Assembly (NCBI GenBank): GCA_025617375.2
Contig: JAMYGW020000006.1
Coordinates: forward strand, 1,307,001 to 1,371,000
DNA from: Acarospora socialis
Lineage: Eukaryota > Ascomycota > Lecanoromycetes > Acarosporales > Acarosporaceae
DNA length: 64,000 nt
Direction: 5' to 3'
Under the pieces are notes generated by a model. It saw only the letters and a program-made list of their open reading frames with translations, did no database searches and had not been told where the DNA came from. Shown one piece after another: positions 33,980 through 43,000 of the stretch; position 1 is the first letter of the stretch, and each line of letters starts with the position of its first letter. The position numbers were made by a program, and so were the translations under genes.

Positions 33980-35632
33980 ATGGACGACTTCAATAGTGAG
34001 ACGGACAGCGACTACACTAGCTACTGGAAAGAGTGGGTAAGCACTTTCTCGTCCTGGCTATTCTTTTTGCGCGCTTCCCCTCGCCATGCAAGAGAGCTCT
34101 TGCGGCTGCTGGTCTTACTATTTGCGTCTTCACTGGTTAGCCTTGAACTCCAGTGGGATGCTTTACCAATCCGGGTTTAAGCGCTTGCTCACGACCGACG
34201 GCTGGGCCAGTTGCCCTGTGCATCCGTCGCATAACTCAGAAGCGCAACGAGCAATTATTTTCAACGTGGATGTCATCTTCTCGGTCTGAAACACTACTCA
34301 GTTTGAACCACTAGGCCTAGGAGGAAGGGCTCAGAACCAGGCAGCTGAGACGTCAGTTGGGAGCAGACACAGCAACCGGACTCATGAAACAAGCACGGTT
34401 CTCGGAAGGAAATCCCATTATATCGCTATCATGTTTGTCAGATCTGGCCTAAGGGGTCGATTCGCAGGAACGTGGCATGATCTCGGTCATCTCGCACTAC
34501 TGGCATCACATCTCTTCTGCGAGAAGATACGTTTAAAGCAGACGTAAGTCAGTGACGGCTCACGGCCTATGGCATACCGCAATCTAAGATGGGTGAAACC
34601 GACTCATCTGAACTTCCAATATACTTGGACAGAAATGCGTTCAATCCTCCGGGCACTGACCGGCTTGGCCCTGAGAACTGGGATATCAAGCTCGACGGCC
34701 ATCTGGATCTTCTTGATTCGTCTGACTCGAACCATATGGCTTGGATCTTTGAAGTCTTTCATCCTCTTTCGATTTCTTGCCATTTTGTTTGGACGTAGCA
34801 CACCTTGAGATATCAGTACTAACTAACTTGCTCTAGTTCATATCTTCACGAGGCAATGAATACTTTTGCGAAATCGACGAAGAATACCTCACAGACAGGT
34901 TCAACCTCACTGGCCTCAACACCGAGGTTCAGTACTATCAATATGCCCTTGATCTGGTTACCGACGTGTTTGATCTCGACTGCGACGACGATATGAGAGA
35001 GCAAATAGAGAAATCCGCCAGACATCTCTATGGATTGGTTCATGCAAGATATATAGTGACAACGAGAGGGCTAGCAAAAATGGTATGCTTCACCCGTGCT
35101 GCTTTAGGAGAACTCGACTCAGTCAATACCTTTGTAGCTGGACAAGTACAAGAAGGGCGACTTTGGCAAATGTCCGCGCGTCATGTGCGACCACCACCTT
35201 CTCCTCCCAATGGGCATGTCCGACAACCCCAACATCAAAGCCGTCAAGCTGTATTGCGCCAAATGCGAAGACATCTACAACCCGAAATCGTCCCGGCACG
35301 CCGCCATCGATGGTGCCTACTTCGGCACCTCCTTCCAGAACATCATGTTCCAGGTCTATCCAGCCCTCATTCCCAAGAAGTCGCAGAGGCGGTACGAGCC
35401 GAAGATCTATGGTTTCCGGGTACATGCAGCGGCCGCGTTAACGCGGTGGCAGGAGGTGCAGAAGGAGGAGATGAAGGATCGGTTGCGCAAGTTAAGGATA
35501 GACAGTGGGTTCGACGATGAGGGAGATGGCGATGATGACGGCGGCTCAGAATTTGACGAGGACGCGGATGGTCAGGAGATGGAGATAGGGGATACGCGGG
35601 AGGCGTATGGTGAAAATCTGCCAGAGCTGTAG
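33980..35632 (+). CDS. CKB1: Casein kinase II regulatory (beta) subunit
   Basis: Three exons: 33980-34036, 34837-35082 and 35138-35632, total 265 residues. The N-terminus MDDFNSETDSDYTSYWKEW followed by FISSRGNEYFCEIDEEYL is the family sequence. The zinc ribbon is formed by CPRVMC and CAKC, which mediates the beta-beta dimer. The C-terminus has an added acidic tail (DDEGDGDDDGG). The subunit regulates CK2, a constitutive Ser/Thr kinase of nucleus and cytoplasm; in Neurospora ckb-1 affects the clock. Intron 1 is 800 bp (34037-34836), about ten times the local norm, with a good GTAAGC donor and a perfect branch region (TACTAACTAAC) before CTCTAG. Intron 2 is 55 bp. Confidence 0.93.
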
Positions 35633-36019
35633 CTGGGTCTCAATATCCAAGAGGGGAGTTCTCTTTGCACGAAACACGGCGTTGTAGCGGTCAGTGCTGG
35701 TGACACGCCTGGCGTTTTCAGATCCTAGAATTTCAGCGTCTTCACCCGACACATTTTTATCTCCCAAGTGCTAGTTTAGAGGGTGCTAAAACGGCTGCAG
35801 TTCTGTACTCGTAAGTTATATCAGGGTAAACAACCAGCTCGATGCATTAGATGAGTCTCATGGGTGACGCAAAACCCATACCCCGCGGTTACCGGTAGTG
35901 ACCACTTGCGCGAAACGGCGGGGCACTTCCCACACAAACCCTCGCCCTACGATACCTTGCGAACACCTCCGACAACCAAAACCAACCGGCACCCCAACCG
36001 TCCAATAACACGGGTCAAG
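35633..36019. other. Intergenic, no gene seen
   Basis: 387 bp between the CK2 beta and TMA20 genes, both on the plus strand. Confidence 0.45.
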
Positions 36020-36824
36020 ATGTTTAAGAAAGAGTACGTACGCCTTCTTTCAACTCAATTCCTACCCGCCCTCTCATTCTCCGTCCCTCACTAAGGAATT
36101 GACTAACCCAACCACCAAACCCAGCATCACCCCCTCCGCCAAATCGAAAGTCAAATCCTCCGTCCAGCGCGCCATTCGCGCCAAGATACTGGAAACCTAC
36201 CCCCTCCTAACGCCGCACATCGACGAGATCATGCCCAAGAAATCCCAACTCGAGGTCGTGAAACTGTACGCTTCCCTCTTCCCCCCACAGCACCCTACAT
36301 CCCTTTCCTCCCTCCCAGCTCTCCCCCCCCATCACCGCTTTCCTCCCCGTCCCGCAAACCTCTCCATCTATCTTCAAGCACTAACGAGTATCACCCACAG
36401 CCCCGACCGCGTAACCCTCTACCTCCTCCCCCCGAACTCCAACACCCCGCACAACACCCCCCTCTTCTACCAACACATGGACGACCCACTGACCCCGCAC
36501 CTACGCCTCGTGCACGCCTTCCCGCACGCGTTCCCCACCCTTCGCATCGACCGCGGCGCCATCCGCTTCGTGCTGTCGGGCGCGACGCTCATGGCTCCCG
36601 GCCTGACGTCCGCGGGGGGGAGACTACCGGATCCGGAGAAAGAGGGGGAAAGGGAGTTGGAGGAGGGAGAGGTGGTGGTGGTGGAGGCGGAGGGGAAAGA
36701 GAATGCGTGTTTGGTGGGGAGGCTAAAGATGGGGACAGGGGAGATCAGGAGGGTCGGGAAGGGGGTGGTGTTGGATGAGGGGCATTTTTTGGGAGATGGG
36801 TTGTGGAAGGTTGTGTTGGACTGA
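36020..36824 (+). CDS. TMA20: Translation machinery-associated protein 20 (MCT-1-like, PUA domain)
   Basis: Three exons: 36020-36033 (14 nt), 36125-36265 and 36401-36824, total 192 residues. The short first exon gives MFKKD, which is the family's start. Then SAKSKVKSSVQRAIR and LLTPHIDEIMPKKSQLEVVKL match the MCT-1 N-terminal domain. The PUA domain follows (PLFYQHMDDPLTPHLRLVH; RIDRGAIRFVLSGATLMAPG). In yeast Tma20 acts with Tma22 in recycling of 40S subunits after termination. Introns are 91 and 135 bp; donors GTACGT and GTACGC. An acidic, Val/Glu-rich insertion (EREL then EEGEVVVVEAEGKEN) extends a loop of the PUA domain. Confidence 0.9.
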
Positions 36825-37075
36825 GGGGCCGGAGGAGGTTTTGTTTGTGGGTGGAGGGGGGGTGGGTGTTTATTGAAGGCGGAGGCGATTACATGCATCG
36901 TTTCTGATGCTGGCGAGCTTCAGATCCAGTTTGTGATTGGAGCTCTTTGATCTATGGAGGCGCTACATATGCAAGCTCTAGATCACCATATTTAACGCTT
37001 TTTTGCCAGATTCGTAATTCTCAGCTCAGCAACCCAAGCCAACTACGACGGATCCGTTCCCGTCGTCTCAAAACT

Positions 37076-38020
37076 CTACAGCTCCTGATCGGTCTCCAGC
37101 ACATCATACTGCCCATCGCCACTGACGCCCTTCTGCCTGGGCCCACCTCCCGCATCCGCTCCACTCTCCGCATTCTCCCGCGCGAACTTATTCTCCGCCG
37201 CTCTGCCCGGATCGTTTTCGTCTCCGATATCCGAGTTAAAGCTCGCATTCTTACTAACGTCGTCATCGTCAAACCCTCCCTCAGTCAAGTTCTTGCCCTT
37301 CGGCTTCCCGCCCGCCGCATGAGCCGCATGGACGTACGACGGCGCCGTATCGCCTTGATGTACGTCCGTCCGACCTCCAGCATCACCACCGCCAACACTC
37401 GCACTATCTCCAGTACCGCCGGTGGTACCATGCCCCTTCGCCTTGCTCCCAGTCTCGTCTCCCGTCGAAGCTTTAGCCCCCTGCTTACTGCCCGTCGAAG
37501 CGTCATCACCCTCCGTAGCCGCCGTCGACGAAGTACCCCCTTCCTCCTCCTCCTTCTCCCCACTCTTTGGCCCACCCGCATACCCCAACCTCGAATGCGC
37601 CCCCTCAAACTTCCCCTGCCCACCCGCGCCCTCCGGATACTTAACCCGCTCATCCAGGCCCTCATCCCGCCGACTCGCCTTGTCCGGCGCCGCCTCCAGC
37701 TTGACCGCGCCGCTCGTGTCCTCGTTGGCCAGCGTTGAGTTGCCGCCCTTAACGCCTAGAGGTGCTGCATCGCGGTTCGAGGCGAAGTCGCCGCCTGCCC
37801 GCACGCTTTCTGCTGCTAGCGAATCCGAGGCTACGGCGCCGGCGCCTTCGGTGATAGGGTGCTTGCGGCCTTCGGGGTCGGTGGTGTTCTGGGAAAGGAA
37901 GGGGTTAGTGGTGGGAGACTGGTGGTGAGGGGGTGGGTTGTGGGAGCTGGGAGGGGGCAGGTAGGGACGTACTTTGGTGCCCTTGTGGGTCGTGCCGATT
38001 GGGGTGCCTTGCATGTCCAT
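37076..38020 (-). CDS. Hydrophilic Gly/Asp/Ala-rich protein, possible stress-type protein
   Basis: Two exons on the minus strand: 37973-38020 and 37076-37888, total 286 residues. Exon 1 encodes exactly MDMQGTPIGTTHKGTK; the donor is GTACGT, the acceptor TTCCCAG, phase 0. The mature chain is rich in Gly, Ala, Asp, Glu, Lys, Ser and Thr, almost without Cys or Trp, and has no hydrophobic core, so it is probably disordered. Segments such as RKHPITEGAGAVASDSLAAE and RAAENKFARENAE look conserved in style. The composition resembles hydrophilins or LEA-like proteins, but I cannot name a family; function unknown. The neighbour at 38522-39017 is of similar nature and on the same strand. Confidence 0.72.
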   Translation of the reverse strand: MDMQGTPIGTTHKGTKVRPYLPPPSSHNPPPHHQSPTTNPFLSQNTTDPEGRKHPITEGAGAVASDSLAAESVRAGGDFASNRDAAPLGVKGGNSTLANEDTSGAVKLEAAPDKASRRDEGLDERVKYPEGAGGQGKFEGAHSRLGYAGGPKSGEKEEEEGGTSSTAATEGDDASTGSKQGAKASTGDETGSKAKGHGTTGGTGDSASVGGGDAGGRTDVHQGDTAPSYVHAAHAAGGKPKGKNLTEGGFDDDDVSKNASFNSDIGDENDPGRAAENKFARENAESGADAGGGPRQKGVSGDGQYDVLETDQEL

Positions 38021-38521
38021 GGTTGTGGAAGGTTTATTGCTTTGAAGTGAGAGATATGGGATGATCGGGCGGGATTGTGAGTTTAGTGTGCGAATATTGA
38101 ACGGTGAGCTGTTGTGCGCAACAGAAGTGTGGGGTGGTAATCGTGGGGTAATATCTGTATGGTCGCTAGCTACGCTCTGATGACGTCATTGTTGTTTCGT
38201 GAGGTCGAAGCCCTCTTGTGTGAGGGTGGCTTAGTATGCCATCTCCAGTGTGTTGGAGAGGTTTCCATTGAATTGATACAGGTTCATGAGTCTCCGGTAT
38301 ACTTGTATGGCGCTCAGTGGCAGTGATCAAGCAGGCCCAGACCAATTGCAAAGATGCTAATATGTGGGGCTGCAAGACACTCACGAGAGTCACGATGCTA
38401 CATGTAGATCAGCAATTCTACGCAATACATGGCAAGAGCAGGAGAGAGCTGTGAAGTCAAGTCTCCTGGTTTTTGACCGCCCAGCAATAGCTACACCATC
38501 CTTCCAAAGCTGAACCGCGCT
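38021..38521. other. Intergenic, no gene seen
   Basis: 501 bp between two minus-strand genes of hydrophilic proteins. Should contain the promoter of the gene ending at 37076. Confidence 0.45.
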
Positions 38522-39017
38522 TTACTTTGCCTGGGCGTCTTTAGGCAAACCATCTAGATTATCCTTCCCCTGCCTTCCAACACCTGAGTCTGGCGCCGTG
38601 TTGGTTTTATACTCTTCGCCGTCCGTCCTAACACAACTATCGCCTGTGGCCGGCTCCCGCAGCCCACTAGAGCCCTTGCCGTAGGAGATGTCGTCCGAGA
38701 CACCACCGGAGCCGACGTTGACTTTGCTCGCATCGGCCGAGTTCCAGTCTGAAGCGACCAGTGGCTGTTCAGGAAGAGGGAGATTGGCCTGACGCTCAGC
38801 AATGACGTCTGCATTGGACTTCGAGTCGACGATGGACTGGTAGTGACGTTAGCTCTGTCGAGCTAGGGCTCGCCGTGCGAGCGAGGTTGTTGGTTACCTT
38901 CAGATGTGAAGATTCGGCGTCTTTGGGAACATTTCCGCCGTGGATCTTTGACTCGCGTGACTCTAGTTTGCGGACGTCCTGTTTCGTGTAGTGGAAGGTT
39001 TCTTCGGTTCCGGACAT
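38522..39017 (-). CDS. Small hydrophilic conserved fungal protein
   Basis: Two exons on the minus strand: 38898-39017 and 38522-38836, total 144 residues. Donor GTAACC, acceptor TACCAG, phase 0. Starts MSGTEETFHYTKQDVRKLES; a central IAERQANLPLPEQPLVASDW motif looks conserved, and the tail is Gly/Ser/Asp-rich. No membrane segment, no Cys pair for a zinc site, no catalytic motif. I recognise it only as a fungal conserved hypothetical protein. It lies in tandem with the other hydrophilic protein gene, perhaps through related stress-linked expression, which is inference. Confidence 0.75.
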
Positions 39018-39545
39018 CTTAAAGTTGACTTCGCTATGATGGTCAGCGTTGAGGAGTAATAAGTTTGATAAGGGTGGTTCATCTTACTTTGATCTGTAGT
39101 CAAATATGCTCTAGTTCTATCAGTCAATAGGGTAGTCAAAAAGGAAGCTCGAACAGATGTCCCGCGATAATGTTTTTTCATACTACCTAGTGGGGCTCTG
39201 TACACATGACGTGACCCCCCAGAAGCTCCCAAAGCAGTTTCCAGGTAAAACCAACATTGTGAATATCAATTTAAAAGAGCAAGTTGCTGTGAGCGAAGAA
39301 AGAACAAAACCCTGCATTGTCGTTATCCAGGAACGGCGGCGTAGGAGTTTCGGGAGATGCAGATTTTTTCCAGGCTTAACCATAAAGTGCACGGAAGGCA
39401 GTTAGGGCAAGTATAGAGCGATTCCAACCAGCCTTCACAGTATAGCCATGAAGTATCCGTTTTGTCCATTTGAAGTATGTACAGTCCGCCCACCTTGCGC
39501 CTAGAGTATCCGAAATACAAGCCAGATTCAGAGAAACAAATCCTC
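39018..39545. other. Intergenic, no gene seen
   Basis: 528 bp. Short frames only. Promoter region of the 38522 gene and 3' region of NHP2. Confidence 0.45.
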
Positions 39546-40299
39546 CTATATTCTCACATTCCTCGACTCCTTTTCGACCAATTTCACCAGATCCTTGTAG
39601 ACCTCCTTGAACTCTTCCTCTTCCTCATCTGGCTCTTCTCCAGCCTTCTTCCTCCCTCCCTTCTCTGGCGTTATCATAACAACACTAGTCGGCCGCTTCG
39701 TGCTCCCCGCTGCGCCCAGCTCCGCTCTTGACGTGACAAAGAGATACGGTACGCCATGGTCTTCACACAGCACTGGAATATGTGATATGACGTCCATTGG
39801 TGATATGTCGGCTGCGAGGATGACAACACCAGGTGATGCGGAGCCAGATGTTGCTGTCGTGGATTTTCGGAGAGACTTGACTACTTCCTTGACGCCGCGC
39901 TTGAGAGACTTGTTCTTCGCAGCTGGAAGAGCGCAAGTCAGCTTTCCGCTACATGAAGCTTGTCACAGAATAAATCGTGCCTTTCTTAACGCTCTTCAGC
40001 ACCTTCTTCCCAACCTTCTCGTCCGCCAACGGATTCGCAAACGGCACCAACGCACCAATCAGCGGCGCAGCCTTGACTTTGACCTCCACGTCGCCGTTCT
40101 CCCTGATCGCAACAGTTCCAGGCTTCTCCTCTTCTAGAGTATTCAGCAGCTTGGTGACCACATCGCCGTTTTCCGCTGCTTTCTTTTCTTTTTTGTCTTT
40201 CTTGCTCTTGTGCACTCCATCCTTCTCCGATCGCTTTTCTTTCTTCTCCTTTTTCTCCTTCTTTTCCTTCACCTCCTTGTCGCTCCTTTCCTTGGCCAT
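39546..40299 (-). CDS. NHP2: H/ACA snoRNP protein NHP2 (L7Ae family)
   Basis: Two exons on the minus strand: 39981-40299 and 39546-39922, total 231 residues. The N-terminus is a long Lys/Glu repeat (KEKKEKKEKKEK), as often seen in fungal nucleolar proteins. The L7Ae domain follows: PLADEKVGKKVLKSVKKA, then NKSLKRGVKEVVKSLRK, then GVVILAADISPMDVISHIPVLCEDHGVPYLFV. NHP2 binds H/ACA guide RNAs with Cbf5, Nop10 and Gar1 for pseudouridylation. The 58-bp intron appears to start with GC (AAAG|GCACGA) and end CCAG: only this junction keeps the family sequence, since no GT donor nearby gives phase 1. The core family sequence is complete. Confidence 0.9.
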
Positions 40300-40705
40300 T
40301 GCTTGTAGGTCAGTTGATTTTCGCGGATTTGTAATTTTTGTGCTGGACCCTGCTCCAAAGCTCGAATTCGCGAAAATTGAGGTGAGGTTCCCCGCTAGCC
40401 TGTTTGGGCAGCCCTCACATCTGAAAATGAGAAATGGCGGTATCACTTCGATGGCAGTAATAGTCCGTTGGTATTTCACCACTACGCAGCCTTTCTATAT
40501 ATATAGTTGTTGTTGAGAGGCCGTTTTTAATCCCGCCAAACACGGACAAGCTCCTGCGGAAAGCTCAGGTTCTCAACGAAACAGTAACTGAGCATACAGT
40601 CTAACTATGTACAATCCGTTTATGCAAGCCGCTCCGACTCTCAGCCTTTCGTATTTCAAATGGCACGGCATGCATTAGCCATCATAACTGCTCAATGGTG
40701 TGTCC
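40300..40705. other. Intergenic, no gene seen
   Basis: 406 bp between NHP2's start and QCR8's stop. Nothing but the NHP2 promoter is expected. Confidence 0.45.
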
Positions 40706-41393
40706 CTATTCTTCCGGCACTCCCATCGCCTTGACCCCCTCCTTCGAATTGTAGTACTCGTTCCTGGCAAACCGGAATGTCAGCCAATCGAAATTCCTGG
40801 GAAACTGAAGTTCCATAGAGCCACCCACTTCTCGACAGCCCAGTTCATGGTCATGTACGCAATGATCAACGGAGGGGCGAAGTAGAGAACCTGCGCTCGG
40901 AACCTCCGCCAGTTGTTGAAGATCGCGGCGGTCATGACGCCAGCAAGAGGGCGCTGGCGATTACCGGCGAGAGCATATGTGACGATGCCTTTCTGCGGTT
41001 GGGATCCTGCGTATGGAGTCATCAGCGCTGTCCTTCAGGCAGCCCGGGACCCGTCGCCAGTATATCCCATTGCCCATTACGACCTCCCTCAAGCCAAAAT
41101 CGTAGATGATTCTCATAAGGTAAACCATAAGGTAATATCCGCGGTCAAAGAGAGGCACCCTCAAAGAAGACCGGCACGTACCTATATTGCCCCAGGGTCC
41201 ATAAAACCTAAAAGCAGAGAAAAATATAAGCAAGCAACTCCTGATAATACAGAGGTAAAGGGTTGCGCATCTTGCTCCTCTCGAAGGGGCGTCGTCACGG
41301 CTGAGAGAGCAGCTTTTGCGCTGGTGTCAGAGAATGCAGTCAGATGACTTACTGGCCGTGCTTGGTATCCAATGGCGCACTTCCACCAGCCAT
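40706..41393 (-). CDS. QCR8: Ubiquinol-cytochrome c reductase subunit 8 (complex III)
   Basis: Four exons on the minus strand: 41353-41393, 41182-41207, 40829-41006 and 40706-40763, giving 100 residues. Junctions in order: GTAAGT/TTTTAG, GTACGT/GCAG, GTGGGT/CCAG. The product starts MAGGSAPLDTKHGQFYGPWG, continues QPQKGIVTYALAGNRQRPLA and has one membrane helix (QVLYFAPPLIIAYMTMNWA) followed by KNEYYNSKEG. This is the QCR8 subunit of the cytochrome bc1 complex in the inner mitochondrial membrane, near cytochrome b and the quinone site. Exon 2 is only 26 nt. Shares a 264-bp divergent promoter region with PHB1. Confidence 0.92.
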
Positions 41394-41657
41394 GTTTCCG
41401 AGATGTCAACCTCTTCGCAGTAGTAGCACACGTGTTGTATCTTAGAGCTTCAATAGAATGAATCGGATATGTGAGGATTAGTGAGGAGGCACTGGACCTG
41501 AGGTTCTATGCCAAGCTTTTTACTGTACCGTTCATCCGCTAGTCTCGTTTCGGAGTCGATGGTGGAAAATGTACGGAAGCTAGACTACTCCATCACTTCA
41601 TCAGCCAACAACACCTCCACCTTCTGAACCCAGAACCCTTCCCTTCTATCTGCGGAA
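41394..41657. promoter_or_regulatory. Short divergent promoter of QCR8 and PHB1
   Basis: 264 bp separate the two start codons, so both genes of mitochondrial inner-membrane proteins must use leader and promoter sequence within it or into each other. No specific site is assigned. Confidence 0.5.
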
Positions 41658-42613
41658 ATGGCAAACGCTCTAGGTGCCGTCTACAAGCTCGCCATCCCCA
41701 TCGCCATCGGATTCACATTTGCACAGGCATCGATCTACGATGTCAAGGGTGGCTCCAGAGCGGTCATCTTCGACCGACTGGCAGGAGTTAAGGACCAGGT
41801 GGTGAACGAGGGCACACATTTCCTGATCCCCTGGCTGCAGAAGAGTATCATCTACGATGTTCGGACGAAGCCGAGGAACATCTCTACCACCACGGGGAGC
41901 AAGGATTTGCAGATGGTCAGTTTAACGCTCAGGGTGCTGCATCGGCCGGAAGTGAAGATGTTGCCGAAGATCTACCAGGTCAGTCTCTTCTGACACCCCG
42001 TCCATTCATCTCGAGTCTATCAGTCCCCGCTTGGGCCTCCGTCTACTTGTCTACAAACACTAACGCCCCCTCAACCACCCAGTCCCTCGGCCAAGACTAC
42101 GACGAGCGTGTGCTTCCCTCCATCGGCAACGAAGTGCTGAAAGCGATCGTCGCGCAATTCGACGCGGCGGAACTCATCACGCAGCGAGAAGCCGTGAGCA
42201 ATCGGATCCGGACGGACCTGCTGAAGCGGGCGCAGGAATTCAATATCGCGCTCGAGGACGTCTCCATCACGCACATGACCTTCGGCAAGGAGTTCACCCG
42301 CGCCGTCGAGCAGAAGCAGATCGCGCAGCAGGACGCCGAGCGGGCCCGGTTCATCGTCGAGAAGGCCGAGCAGGAGAGGCAGGCCAACGTCATCAGGGCT
42401 GAGGGCGAGGCCGAGAGCGCGGATATTATTTCCAAGGCGGTGGCGAAGGCGGGAGATGGGTTGATTATGATTAGACGGATTGAGGCGAGTAGGGAGATTG
42501 CGCAGACGTTGGCGAATAATCCGAATGTAACGTACTTGCCGGGTGGTGGAGAGGGCGGTGGGAAGGAAGGGGGCGGGAAAGGGACGAGCTTGCTGCTTGG
42601 TTTGAGGTCTTAG
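41658..42613 (+). CDS. PHB1: Prohibitin 1 (mitochondrial inner membrane, SPFH domain)
   Basis: Two exons: 41658-41978 and 42083-42613, total 283 residues. Donor GTCAGT, acceptor ACCCAG, phase 0. An N-terminal hydrophobic segment ([17 protein letters not shown]) anchors it. The SPFH core is [37 protein letters not shown] and [16 protein letters not shown], and [23 protein letters not shown] is the family's signature. A coiled coil ([20 protein letters not shown]) and a Gly-rich tail end it. Prohibitin 1 forms rings with Phb2 that scaffold inner-membrane proteins and regulate the m-AAA protease. All family parts are present. Confidence 0.94.
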
Positions 42614-43000
42614 CGGCGGACAGAGCCAGCTGGGTCAGCGGAGGGCAGATTTTTTTCTGAATGAAAGTCATCTCAGGTGTATAAAACGCAGTGTATTCTC
42701 CTCTTTTGCATGTCAAGGCCAATTTGAACCTAATTCATCTTGTCTGTGTCACAAGGCAAGACCTTCATGCAGACGGATCACCGAAGCCATCCATATCGAT
42801 CGAAATCGTGCTTATGGTTCGGCGACTAACGGATAGCCTCATACGAGGAAGTGAAGTACGCTTGGATGTATTCTAGCAGAACGTGGATTAAAACAAAAGG
42901 GTGCTGTGATATCAGAGCAGAGACAACCCTCTCTACCTGTAGAAACGCCAACAATGCTTCCAGGAGGTCTAAACGTAGAAAGGTATGGTGGATAATGATC
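42614..43000. other. Intergenic between convergent genes
   Basis: 387 bp between PHB1's stop and RIC1's stop. Nothing recognised. Confidence 0.45.

Noticed and set aside
36947-37738. Plus-strand frame of 263 codons
   Set aside because: Antisense to the hydrophilic protein gene at 37076-38020, whose splice sites and start are convincing.
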